Assembly: GCA_018402565.1 (NCBI GenBank)
Contig: JAGYIQ010000004.1
Location: forward strand, 434,001 to 498,000
Direction: 5' to 3'
Source: Pirellulaceae bacterium
Lineage (GTDB): Bacteria > Planctomycetota > Planctomycetia > Pirellulales > Pirellulaceae
Length of the DNA: 64,000 nt
Position 1 is the stretch's first letter; each line of letters starts with the position of its first letter. Below the pieces are notes generated by a model. It ran no database searches, was not told the DNA's origin, and saw only the letters and a list, made by a program, of their open reading frames with translations. This document shows positions 9,397-17,632 of the stretch, in pieces. The position numbers and the translations under genes are program-made.

Positions 9397-10038
9397 TCAG
9401 GCAGCTCGACGGTGACCACCCACGGCCGGATCGACCGGAGTGGCAATTGTTTGTGCTTGTCGTTGGTACTCCGCCAACATTTTGTCCCGCGCCCGACTCA
9501 GCGTGGGACCGATACTGTTTTCCGAGATCCCCGTCTGGCGGCTGATCTCCTCGTAGCTGCGTCCCTCCAGATGATGGAGCCGGACCAAGGTCGCCTCCGT
9601 CTGGCTCAGATGCTCCAACAACTCCGTGACCTCGGCCAAGGAATCGATCGCCTCATGGGGCCCCCCCAGTCGATCGGTCACCAGCCCCATTTGGGACCGG
9701 TCGGCCAACGGCTGGTCCGCTGCCAATGGCAAGTCCGGACGCTTGACCAAGTTTCTCACAATGACGCGGCGAGCGATCACCGTGAGATAGGTGCTGTAGC
9801 TACTGTCGCCCTTGAAACGCCGCAACGTCGCAAAGTCGTCCTTACACAACTCCAGAAACACCTCCGCCACCAAGTCCTCTTGGTCGCTAGGCGAAATCGC
9901 AATCCCCCGGCTCCGGCCCGTGTGGCGAACCACTTGGACCACAATCCGCAACGAACGATCCACCAGAGCCTCCCACGCTTGACGCTCGCGCGAGAGGCAC
10001 CGCTGGATCAATTCAAGATCGTAGGGCGATGCCGACAC
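9397..10038 (-). CDS. RNA polymerase sigma factor, sigma-70 family (ECF-like)
   Basis: 213 residues if it starts at the GTG at 10038, which has AAGGAA 7 nt upstream. A longer open frame reaches 10305, but that extra part is Arg-rich and unlike the family. Region 2 is seen at about 45-100 (DQEDLVAEVFLELCKDDFATLRRFKG...STYLTVIARR). Region 4 is at about 145-200 (LSQTEATLVRLHHLEGRSYEEISRQTG) with a helix-turn-helix. No anti-sigma gene is adjacent. Instead the lol-type transporter genes follow in the same direction, so the factor may control an envelope response. That link is inference from gene order. Confidence 0.85.
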   Translation of the reverse strand: MSASPYDLELIQRCLSRERQAWEALVDRSLRIVVQVVRHTGRSRGIAISPSDQEDLVAEVFLELCKDDFATLRRFKGDSSYSTYLTVIARRVIVRNLVKRPDLPLAADQPLADRSQMGLVTDRLGGPHEAIDSLAEVTELLEHLSQTEATLVRLHHLEGRSYEEISRQTGISENSIGPTLSRARDKMLAEYQRQAQTIATPVDPAVGGHRRAA

Positions 10039-10405
10039 GTTCCAATTCCTTTTGTCCCGGTGCTGTTCCCGTCCACCCGGCCTCCTCCTGAGACCCCAAG
10101 CCGACGAAAATCGAAGGGCATGCCGTGGAGTGTAGGGAAAATCTGTGAAATTCCGCAAGACGAGTTTTCCGAACTTGGGGGCTCGACTTGCCAGAACCGC
10201 GAAAAAACTGCTATCATTAGTCCCGATCGGCGCCCTGAGGCGGCCGATCCGGGAGGCGAGGACCGGACCCAGAGCGGTCCCGACACGACCAAATTCCCAG
10301 TGCATGGTCGCTTTTTTTTGCGGTCTACCACTCGAATAACCGATATCCTCGGTTGGCCGACCTCGCCCCCCGATTCCGCCAGAACCCTATTGCCAAGGAG
10401 ATACG

Positions 10406-10681
10406 ATGACCCACGTCGTGACCAAGCCCTGTGATGGCTGCCGATACACCGATTGCGTAACCGTCTGCCCGGTCGAGTGCTTCTACGAAGGCGAGACCAT
10501 GCTGTACATCAACCCCGATGAGTGCATCGACTGCGAAGCCTGCGTGCCCGAATGCCCAGTCGAAGCCATCTTCCACGAAGATGACGTCCCCGCCGATTGG
10601 AAGGATTTCATCGAACTGAACGCCAAGAAGTGGGAAGATTGCAACAACATCACCGAACGCAAGAAGCCCCTCTGCGACTAG
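10406..10681 (+). CDS. fdxA: Seven-iron ferredoxin (3Fe-4S plus 4Fe-4S)
   Basis: 91 residues, a normal length for the FdxA family. Cys9, Cys17 and Cys50 fit the 3Fe-4S ligands, and Cys21, Cys40, Cys43 and Cys46 the 4Fe-4S ligands, the same spacing as in Azotobacter ferredoxin I; Cys12 and Cys25 are additional. CP follows Cys21 and Cys50 as expected. A small cytoplasmic electron carrier. AAGGAG lies 5 nt before the ATG and a strong terminator follows, so it is probably a single-gene transcript. Confidence 0.95.
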   Translation: MTHVVTKPCDGCRYTDCVTVCPVECFYEGETMLYINPDECIDCEACVPECPVEAIFHEDDVPADWKDFIELNAKKWEDCNNITERKKPLCD

Positions 10682-10723
10682 GTCGGCAAAAGCCCCCAGG
10701 CTTCCGACACCATCCCCTCTCGG

Positions 10724-10760
10724 CGGCTCGCGGTCCAATTCCGCGAGCCGCTCGTTTTTT
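10724..10760 (+). terminator. Rho-independent terminator of fdxA
   Basis: CGGCTCGCGG at 10724-10733 pairs with CCGCGAGCCG at 10741-10750, with a 7-nt loop, followed by CTCGTTTTTT. It lies about 40 bp after the fdxA stop. Confidence 0.9.
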
Positions 10761-10788
10761 ACACCCCTCCGCTACGCCTCACGCGACA

Positions 10789-10908
10789 GGCCTGATTACT
10801 ACCGGCCTGATCACTACCGGCCTGATTACTACAGGCCTAATTATCACAGGCCAAATTATCACAGGCCAAATTACTACAGGCCAAATTGCTACAGGCCTGA
10901 TCGCCTAG
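10789..10908 (+). repeat. Eight tandem 15-bp units downstream of fdxA
   Basis: The unit GGCCTGATTACTACA recurs eight times without gaps. Divergence is mainly GGCCTG to GGCCAA and ATTACT to ATTATC, so the units form sub-blocks. In one frame they read as TGLIT/TGQIT pentapeptides, but there is no start or ribosome site of their own. Confidence 0.85.
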
Positions 10909-10959
10909 CCCACAGCGTCCCCCAACCCCACCGCGTTCAGCCCGACACGCTCCGCACTA

Positions 10960-11239
10960 CACCCTCCGCCCTACACCCTCCGCCCTACACGCCCAGCCCT
11001 CCTCGCTACGCCCTACGCCCTACGCCCTAAGCCCTCCGCCCTAAGCCCTCCGCCCTACGCCCTACGCCCTACGCCCTCCGCCCTACGCCCTACGCCCTAC
11101 GCCCTACGCCCTACGCCCTCCGCCCTACGCCCTACGCCCTCCGCCCTACGCCCTACGCCCCTCCGCCCTACGCCCTACGCCCTACGCCCTACACCCTCCG
11201 CACTACCCCCTACGCCCTACGCCCTACGCCCTACGCCCG
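10960..11239. repeat. Heptanucleotide minisatellite (CGCCCTA)n
   Basis: About 280 bp are built almost wholly from CGCCCTA and the variants CGCCCTC, AGCCCTC and ACCCTC, roughly 40 copies. Variants become rarer towards the right half. The minus strand is (TAGGGCG)n, with GGG every seven bases, a spacing that allows G-quadruplexes. The tract ends next to the stop codon of the 67-residue minus-strand gene. Confidence 0.9.
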
Positions 11240-11443
11240 CTACCGAGGTCGCGGTCGGTCGGTCGCCTTAGCCAGCGGCACCTCGACCACCCGGTAGACC
11301 GCGACCGCTCGATCCGGCTCCGCACCCACATTGAACTCCTGGCAGAAGCGTTTCGCCAACGATTCTCGGTCGAACCAACGGCTCGGACGATCCTGATCGG
11401 CCCGCTGCAGGATCACTTGAAATAACTTTTGCGTCGATTGCAT
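11240..11443 (-). CDS. Small hypothetical protein
   Basis: 67 residues, MQSTQKLFQVILQRAD... with GGGAGAG 5 nt before the ATG. Composition is that of a folded cytoplasmic protein (balanced charges, no long hydrophobic run), with a predicted strand-rich second half (RAVAVYRVVEVPLA). No family is recognised. Its stop codon lies exactly where the heptanucleotide tract begins, so the C-terminus could have been altered by repeat growth. Confidence 0.5.
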   Translation of the reverse strand: MQSTQKLFQVILQRADQDRPSRWFDRESLAKRFCQEFNVGAEPDRAVAVYRVVEVPLAKATDRPRPR

Positions 11444-11693
11444 TTGTCTCTCCCTTTCGGCCCCTCAGGCCTATCACCCGTCCACCCCGTAAACTCCACC
11501 CCAAAAACTCGCTCCACCGACTCGCGTCGGCCACCCCCATGCCTGTTGCAGTCATTATTCGTGGGGCCTTGGACTCCTGGGGTCAATCGCCAGAAATTTC
11601 TCAAACAGCGGTCGCCCGCACCCGCTCCTGGTATAGAATTGACACGGGCAGGCCGATGGGCGGCTGGGTAGTGCCAATAACGAGGATGGTTTC

Positions 11694-13469
11694 ATGAAGC
11701 AAATCGAATCGGTAGTCAACCAAGTGTTGCGGCGGCTGTTCCTCCAAGATTTGGTACGACGGCTGCCTTGGTACTTGCTGGTCTGTCTGGGCCTTGCTGC
11801 CGCCGTCATCGCCGTTCCGAAACTGGTTTTCTGGGCCCCGCTGTCGGCAGCCGCGGCGTCCCCGATCTGGTACCCCGCCTGGGGCTGGGGAGCCGTCCTC
11901 TTAGCCCTTGGTCTGTGCCTGCTGCACGCTTGGCGCAGCAAGGCCTCTCGGCTGCGTGCGGCCGAGGAGTTGGATCGTCGCTGCGGCTTGAAGCAGCGGG
12001 TCTCCGCGACCTTGGCCAGTTCACCGGGGCAGGCCGACGCCGACTTCTATCAGGCGTTGGTCCTGGACACGCAACAACAAATCGAGCGGGTGCATGTCCC
12101 CGACGAGTTCCCCATCCGGTCGCGTTGGACCTTGGCGTTGCCCCTGCTGCCGATCCTCCTGTTGCTGGGTTTGGCCTATCTGCCCGCCGCCCTCGCGCCC
12201 GTCGCGGACGCTTCGGCCGATGCCCTGACGGAGGCAACCCGGACCGCCGTAGAGGAACTCATTCGCTCGGCTGTGACCAAACGCACCACGGAAGTCTCGG
12301 ACGCCACGACGGAAGCCGAGGGGGCGGAAATCATGAAACGCGCCCTGGAAGAGGTGGAAAAGACGCTGGCCAAACCGGACGCCTCCAAACGCGAGTTGCT
12401 GGTCGCCCTCAACCAAGTCAAGCAATCGATCCAAGACCAACAGGAACGGCTGGGGCAGACCGAAGCCCTCAAGCAACGCTTGAATCAGCTGCAGGACCCA
12501 ACGTCCGGCCCCGCCGACAAGTTCCAGCGGGCCCTGCAGGCCGGTGACAGCCAGGCGGCTCAAGAACAATTGGCGCAATTGGCCGAGCAATTGGAGCAAG
12601 GCGAGATGACCCCCGCGGACCTCGAGCGGTTGGCCGACCAGATGCAGCAACTCCGCGAGCAGCTGCAGGACATCGAACGTGGCCTGGAAAAACAAAAACA
12701 AGAGCTACAACAACAATTGGACCAGGCCCTGGCCAAGGGCGATCTCGAACGAGCGGCCGAAATCGAGCAGCAGCAAGCCGCATTGAAGCAACAACAACAG
12801 GCCGCCCAACCACTGCGGGAACTCGGACAAAAAGCCCAACAGTTGGCCGAACAACTACGCGGTTTAAAGGGCGATCAACCCCTGGGACCCGAGCAAAAGC
12901 GCCAACTGCAAGAAGCACTCCAACAGATGCAACAACCGCTGGAAAACATGCAAATGGACGCCCAGCAAATGCAACAACTGCAACAGATGATGGACCAATT
13001 GGAGGAACTCAAGCAGGAGATGAACTGCGAAAACGGCGAATGTGAAGGGCAGGGACAAGGCCAAGGACAAAAACAAGGGCAGGGCCAGCAACCCGGGGCC
13101 GAAGGCATGGGCCAGGACGCCATGCCCGGGGAGGGTGAAGGGATGGGCGAGGGCGGACAAGTGCAGACGCCAAGTGGTCAACCGAGCAACGGTATCGGCG
13201 AAGGCCACCAGCCGGGCGGAGGACCCGGGGCCGACGGCGATACCAAGTTTTACGACACCCGCACTCGGCCCGATGTCAAACCCGGACAAGTCACCAAGAT
13301 CGGCTCGGTGGGCGGGCCGAACCGGCCCGGTATCTCGCGGATGGAAATCCAAAACGCGCTGCAACAGGCCGCCGAATCCCCAGAACTGACGCCTAGCGAC
13401 CTGCAGGACATTCCGGCCAAACAACGCGAACACGTCCGCCAGTACTTCCAACAGCTACGCGACAAGTAA
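11694..13469 (+). CDS. Membrane-anchored Gln-rich coiled-coil protein
   Basis: 591 residues. Three membrane segments are visible at about 25-45, 60-82 and 140-170. From about 190 to 450 the chain is a long, Gln/Leu/Glu-rich coiled coil, with runs such as LKQQQQAAQPLREL. A low-complexity Gly/Gln/Glu/Met linker (about 455-525, GQGQGQKQGQGQQ) leads to a short C-terminal helical region (ISRMEIQNALQQAAESPELT). Proteins with this architecture occur in planctomycetes near DUF58/MoxR-type genes, but none is present here. A structural or envelope-bridging role is a guess. Confidence 0.85.
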   Translation: MKQIESVVNQVLRRLFLQDLVRRLPWYLLVCLGLAAAVIAVPKLVFWAPLSAAAASPIWYPAWGWGAVLLALGLCLLHAWRSKASRLRAAEELDRRCGLKQRVSATLASSPGQADADFYQALVLDTQQQIERVHVPDEFPIRSRWTLALPLLPILLLLGLAYLPAALAPVADASADALTEATRTAVEELIRSAVTKRTTEVSDATTEAEGAEIMKRALEEVEKTLAKPDASKRELLVALNQVKQSIQDQQERLGQTEALKQRLNQLQDPTSGPADKFQRALQAGDSQAAQEQLAQLAEQLEQGEMTPADLERLADQMQQLREQLQDIERGLEKQKQELQQQLDQALAKGDLERAAEIEQQQAALKQQQQAAQPLRELGQKAQQLAEQLRGLKGDQPLGPEQKRQLQEALQQMQQPLENMQMDAQQMQQLQQMMDQLEELKQEMNCENGECEGQGQGQGQKQGQGQQPGAEGMGQDAMPGEGEGMGEGGQVQTPSGQPSNGIGEGHQPGGGPGADGDTKFYDTRTRPDVKPGQVTKIGSVGGPNRPGISRMEIQNALQQAAESPELTPSDLQDIPAKQREHVRQYFQQLRDK

Positions 13470-13480
13470 ACTCCTACAGC

Positions 13481-13508
13481 AACCGTTCATGCCCCGTAGA
13501 ACGGTTAC
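13481..13508. terminator. Hairpin between convergent genes
   Basis: AACCGTTC at 13481-13488 and GAACGGTT at 13499-13506 form an 8-bp stem in the 65-bp gap between two converging genes. Neither side has a clear T-run, so termination is only plausible. The arm GAACGGTTAC also occurs at 56733-56742. Confidence 0.45.
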
Positions 13509-13534
13509 CTTCTCCCGTAGCATGAGCCTTGGCC

Positions 13535-15064
13535 CTACCGGACAAAGCCCATGTAGAAGCTGAAGATATTCTTGTCGTCGGTGTCGGCCATCGCCACCGG
13601 GAAGGCGAAGTCGAAGGCCAGCGGTGCACCGCCGCCACCCCCCACAGGCATGTGGATCCGCAAGCCCACCCCAGGAGCCACGCGGAAGGTATCCCAGTCC
13701 AACTTCGTGCTGGACTCGACCGTGCCAAAGTCCACAAACGCGACCCCCTTGATCATGTCATCCGCCGTGATCGGGAAGGTGTACTCAACCGTGTTTAGCC
13801 ATTGGAATTGACCGCCGACCACGACCCCATTTTCCACTGGGCTGGCTCCGCGAAACTCAAAACCTCGCATCGTGGAGAAACCGCCCGCAAAGTAGTTCTC
13901 GAACAACGGCGTATCGCTGCCGGAGAAGCCCAACCGTGTTCCCACCGAAACGGTATGTCGACCCGATCGATCCGGCCGTTGGTACATCAAAAAGTACCGA
14001 CGCCAATCCAAATCGGCTCGTGGAAAGTCAAAACTACCGAATCCCTGCGACAAGCCAATCTCAAAAAATCGTCCCTCGGTCGGCATAAAAGGATGATCGC
14101 GAGTATCGTGCGTCAGTGTCAGACTGCCCATGTAGAAGTCATGCTCCCCCAAGACACTGTTCAATTGGGGCGAGGTCAACAAACGCGGTCGCTTGACCTC
14201 GACGTTCTCGCCACGCACCGCAAACGACAGACTCAGGTCGGGAGTCAAGCGATACCCCAAGGAGAGCCGCCCACCCAGACGCTCTTCGTCATAATCGAAA
14301 AAACGACGAGTGAAGTAAAAACCGCTGATGCCAAAGCTGACGTTGCTGTCAAACAAAAACGGCTCAGTCAGGCTCACCATGTAACGCTGTAACTCATTGC
14401 CCGGCACCAATTCCAAACGGAATCGTTGCCCACCACCCCGAAATGCTCGACCCTCCACAATATCCCGGTAGCTGCGAGGAAACGCGCGAATGTCAAAATT
14501 TCGTTCATCCAAGATGATCTGGCCCATCAACCCCATATCCGAGTTGTACGCACCACCGAACAAAAATCGGCCGGTCTGACCCTCCGGGGCAAAAATATCC
14601 AAATCCGCGTAGTTGGCCCCCTGGCCCAAGACCGAGGGGTTACCACTAAAATAGGACAAATTCCCACCAGGAACCTGCGCCGTCTCATTGGCATAAATCG
14701 AGGCCGGATCCGGCGATCCCGGCCGAAACCCCATGCCAGGATAAACCGTGGTCGGATTATTGGGCAACGCCGAGGTCGGCGGCAGCGGCATGCCGTAGCC
14801 GTCTTGCCCCAAGCTCCAGTTCTCCCGCGGCAGCGTTTCTCCGCGGTCGTCGGCAATCGGCAGAAACCTGGCTCGAGACGCAACGCCACGATCGGTTGGG
14901 CCCCCATACGACTGAGCCTGGGCGACATCGGACCAAAGCGTGCACACGACTGCGAACAGCACCACGCCGGCAGCTAAGCAACGGAGTGAGCTCCCCAGAC
15001 TTGCGCACCGGCCCTGCGCCGACTGTGTGGTTTCTAGATTTGGCAAGGTACTTGCAGCCATCAT
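13535..15064 (-). CDS. BamA/Omp85 beta-barrel domain protein (barrel half of a split BamA)
   Basis: 509 residues. A Sec-type signal (LAAGVVLFAVVCTLWSDVAQAQS, about 30-52; shown in two parts LAAGVVLFAVV and CTLWSDVAQAQS) is followed by a Pro/Gly-rich region. A 16-strand-type surface-antigen barrel runs from about 150 to the end. GGFSTMRGFEFRG at about 395-407 matches the conserved loop-6 (V/I)RGF motif of the Omp85 superfamily. The last residues are FSFYMGFVR, ending in Arg rather than the usual Phe. No POTRA domain is present; those are in the gene 50 bp upstream. It should sit in the outer membrane and insert other barrels. Confidence 0.88.
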   Translation of the reverse strand: MMAASTLPNLETTQSAQGRCASLGSSLRCLAAGVVLFAVVCTLWSDVAQAQSYGGPTDRGVASRARFLPIADDRGETLPRENWSLGQDGYGMPLPPTSALPNNPTTVYPGMGFRPGSPDPASIYANETAQVPGGNLSYFSGNPSVLGQGANYADLDIFAPEGQTGRFLFGGAYNSDMGLMGQIILDERNFDIRAFPRSYRDIVEGRAFRGGGQRFRLELVPGNELQRYMVSLTEPFLFDSNVSFGISGFYFTRRFFDYDEERLGGRLSLGYRLTPDLSLSFAVRGENVEVKRPRLLTSPQLNSVLGEHDFYMGSLTLTHDTRDHPFMPTEGRFFEIGLSQGFGSFDFPRADLDWRRYFLMYQRPDRSGRHTVSVGTRLGFSGSDTPLFENYFAGGFSTMRGFEFRGASPVENGVVVGGQFQWLNTVEYTFPITADDMIKGVAFVDFGTVESSTKLDWDTFRVAPGVGLRIHMPVGGGGGAPLAFDFAFPVAMADTDDKNIFSFYMGFVR

Positions 15065-15113
15065 GGCATTCCAAAGTGTGTGGTCTAAAACGGATCAACC
15101 AAGGCCCAACGAC

Positions 15114-16625
15114 CTACCGGACGCCCCCAGACGCCTCGTCCGGTGGACGAATGACGATCCGCGGCAGATTCCCAGGATTCTGCGGGTCATCGAACAATTC
15201 GGACGCCCGCAACAATCGTTCGCTCTGACGAATTTTTCGAATGTCAATCAAATCACCCGGCTTCTGCGTGACTCGGTTCAGCACGACCGAACGACGAGTG
15301 ATCCCATCGCCATCGATGTGAATATTCACTCGGCCCACCCGGTACGGCTTGCCCTCATCGATCTTGTAAACGATATCGATCAATCCGGGCTCGGCCAAAA
15401 AGTGCGGCTGGGCCTGGACGTCGGCAAAGATGTGCCCCACGCTGCCGTAGGCATCGCGCAAGGTCATCACGTCCTCATTCATCGCGTCCCCGTTAAAGAA
15501 CGGTTGCTCCTGCTCCGATGGCTTGAGCTTCAACTGATCCATCAAGTCCGTCACAGGGTATTGCGATACCCCCTCGAATCGAACATTGCGAATCCGGTAA
15601 CGCGGCCCCTCATTGATTACGAACTTGATGTCCACCGTGGCTCGATCCGCATCCGCCACAACCTCACGCCCAATCTTGGCGCTGAAGTAGCCCAAGGACA
15701 TGTAATAGGCATTCAACAGATCGACGTCTCGATCCACCTGCTCCCGGTCCAACAGCCCGCCAAACAAGCCCAAGGTCTGCGCCTTCGACTTCACGATCAC
15801 TCGCAAGCGGGCCGCAGTGACAATCGTGTTTCCCTCGAACGACACCGATCGAATCCGACGACGCTGGTCCTCGTACACCACAAACACCACTTGCGTCGGG
15901 TCCTCGGTCTTGTGCAACTCGACCGAAGTGTAAGTATGCCCTCGAGTCCGATACAGTTCCTCGATCTTCTCCCGCGCCATCCGCACTTCAAAGTCGTTGA
16001 GCGGTTTGCCCTCCTCCAACCCCGTTTCCTTTTTTAGGTACGAGTCGGATAAGACCCGATTGCCCACAAACTTCAGCTCGCTGATAAACGGATGCTCCTG
16101 AACCTGAAATGTGATCGTGATGCCGTCCTCCGCTCGATTGATGAACGGGCCCTGCACACGTCGCACCGTCGACATCCGCCAAATGGACTGCACGTCTTGC
16201 TGCAACAGATCGGGGTCGAAATAACGCCCCGGTCGCGACTTCAACTGCCGCAGAAACTCGGCTGTCGGCACCCGCCGATTGCCCTCGATCACCACCTCTT
16301 TGATGACCTGCGGCTTACTCAACTCCCCATCCAACGAGGCGTCGACGTAAAACTGCTGATTGACCGGGTCGAACAAGCGGCCCCGCTCCTCCGCTCCGTC
16401 CTGACTCTGATAACGAACCTGGCCCGTCGGCACCGTGTAAGGTGGCGGTGCGGCCCAACCCGCCGGTTGATAAGCGGGCGCCGGTTGATAAGCGGGGGGC
16501 GCCTGATAGGTCTGGCAAGGCTGGCAAGCCCCACCGCCCCGACAGCCCGCCAATCCAGCGACGATCAGAAGTGCAACCCAGTGCAGCCGCCAAACTCCGT
16601 CCGGCAACTTGAAGTGACTTGGCAT
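15114..16625 (-). CDS. POTRA-domain lipoprotein (periplasmic half of a split BamA)
   Basis: 503 residues from the ATG at 16625, which has GGGAG 8 nt upstream. A lipobox (LIVAGLAGC, Cys about 28) is followed by a Tyr/Gln/Pro/Ala repeat region (AYQPAPAYQPAG). Four or five POTRA repeats follow, at about 100-180 (VIKEVVIEGNRRV), 185-260 (ISELKFVGNRVLS), 265-350 (IRSVSFEGNTIV), 355-440 and 445-490. It ends without a barrel. The barrel gene lies directly downstream on the same strand. The pair should form a two-chain BamA. Confidence 0.9.
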   Translation of the reverse strand: MPSHFKLPDGVWRLHWVALLIVAGLAGCRGGGACQPCQTYQAPPAYQPAPAYQPAGWAAPPPYTVPTGQVRYQSQDGAEERGRLFDPVNQQFYVDASLDGELSKPQVIKEVVIEGNRRVPTAEFLRQLKSRPGRYFDPDLLQQDVQSIWRMSTVRRVQGPFINRAEDGITITFQVQEHPFISELKFVGNRVLSDSYLKKETGLEEGKPLNDFEVRMAREKIEELYRTRGHTYTSVELHKTEDPTQVVFVVYEDQRRRIRSVSFEGNTIVTAARLRVIVKSKAQTLGLFGGLLDREQVDRDVDLLNAYYMSLGYFSAKIGREVVADADRATVDIKFVINEGPRYRIRNVRFEGVSQYPVTDLMDQLKLKPSEQEQPFFNGDAMNEDVMTLRDAYGSVGHIFADVQAQPHFLAEPGLIDIVYKIDEGKPYRVGRVNIHIDGDGITRRSVVLNRVTQKPGDLIDIRKIRQSERLLRASELFDDPQNPGNLPRIVIRPPDEASGGVR

Positions 16626-16821
16626 GAAGACCGCTCCCTGGTCGAATACTCCGTTGAGTCCATCCTTGGCCGACATGCGACCACCAACGGGTTAATTACC
16701 GAATACAGTCACCTTTCGCAAGAGATATTCTCACTTTGACTAAAGATAGGTGTCCTAGCTGCCGCCGGCCCAGCCCCCCAAACGGGGCATTGCCCCCAAA
16801 TGTCTCGGAACAAAAACGGGG

Positions 16822-17109
16822 TCAACGCGGTTTGCCACGCCGCAGACCCGCTCGCCGCGGAACTCTAACCGCAGGCAAGTCGCCACCGGCCGCAGGCAAG
16901 TCGCCACCGGCCGCAGGCAAATCAGCAGCGGCCGCAGGCAAATCAGGCGCGCCCGCTCCCAGCGAAAGTCCCAAACCCTGAAAACGCGTTTCGATCATGG
17001 TCTCGACCGAAGATAACTGATCGTCCAATTGCTCCATTCGCCGCTCCAACGCTTGCAGTTGCTGCTGACGTTGGTCGCTAAACGCGTCCGCTGATCGGTA
17101 TTTTCTCAT
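16822..17109 (-). CDS. Small hypothetical coiled-coil protein with C-terminal repeats
   Basis: 95 residues; GGGTGA precedes the ATG. Residues 10-45 (DQRQQQLQALERRMEQLDD...) are a heptad-rich helix. The C-terminal half contains four DLPAAGG-like repeats encoded by 21-bp units at about 16868-16945 and ends in a basic tail (RRAGLRRGKPR). No family is recognised. The opposite strand is also open, but lacks a plausible start and has a less protein-like composition. Confidence 0.5.
   Translation of the reverse strand: MRKYRSADAFSDQRQQQLQALERRMEQLDDQLSSVETMIETRFQGLGLSLGAGAPDLPAAAADLPAAGGDLPAAGGDLPAVRVPRRAGLRRGKPR
16868..16945 (-). repeat. 21-bp tandem repeat in a small coding region
   Basis: Three to four copies of a 21-bp unit beginning CCGCAGGCAA; the first two are identical and the later ones differ by a few bases. 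They encode the DLPAAGG repeats of the overlapping small gene. Confidence 0.75.
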
Positions 17110-17218
17110 CTTGAATCACCCAATCCTGTCTCGCCCCCCCATCGACCCTATCAATGCCAACGACCCATCACTGACCAACACGTACCGAACACCGACCACC
17201 CAGCCACTGCTCGGCAAG

Positions 17219-17346
17219 TGGCTTGTTGATTTTTCCAGACTAACTCGCGAATTCGCCGTCCGATTCAACAAAATCGTACAAAAACACGGCATTTTCCCAC
17301 CAATCGAAATGCTTGACGCATTCCGCTACGGAAAAATAAAAAGCCC
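17219..17346 (+). repeat. Palindromic dispersed element, copy A
   Basis: About 128 bp. The left end reads GGCTTGTTGATTTTTCC and the right end is a diverged complement (GGAAAAATAAAAAGCCC). The interior matches copy B at roughly three quarters of positions, including AATCGAAATGCTTGACGC near the right end. Confidence 0.8.
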
Positions 17347-17350
17347 TTGA

Positions 17351-17479
17351 GGGCTTGTTGATTTTTCCAGACTTGCATGCGAAATTGCCGTCCGCATCAA
17401 GAAACTCCGTCAAAAACACGTCGTTTCCGCGTCAATCGAAACGCTTGACGCGTTCCGCTACGGAAAAATCAACAAGCCC
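17351..17479 (+). repeat. Palindromic dispersed element, copy B (intact ends)
   Basis: 129 bp with perfect 18-bp terminal inverted repeats GGGCTTGTTGATTTTTCC (17351-17368) and its complement (17462-17479). It follows copy A after 4 bp in the same orientation. A further right-end fragment is at about 17483-17509. Related copies lie at 44149-44410 and about 55636-55743. Too short to code for a transposase, so it would be a non-autonomous mobile element or a structured RNA/DNA repeat. Confidence 0.85.
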
Positions 17480-17632
17480 TTGCTGCGTTCCGCTACGGAA
17501 AAATCAACGGGCCCCCAGCGGCGCGGTGTCCTGGCCGCCGCCGATAGACAGGGCACTGGCCAGACCGCACAATACGGCCGCCACCGATTATAACCGGCCC
17601 CCGTTACCCTGTAAAATTAAAGGATCCTGCCT

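Noticed and set aside
9412..10434. 340-residue plus-strand frame
   Set aside because: Antisense to the sigma factor and overlapping the fdxA start in another frame.
10960..11239. CRISPR-like repeat
   Set aside because: Period of seven bases with no spacers: a simple tandem tract.
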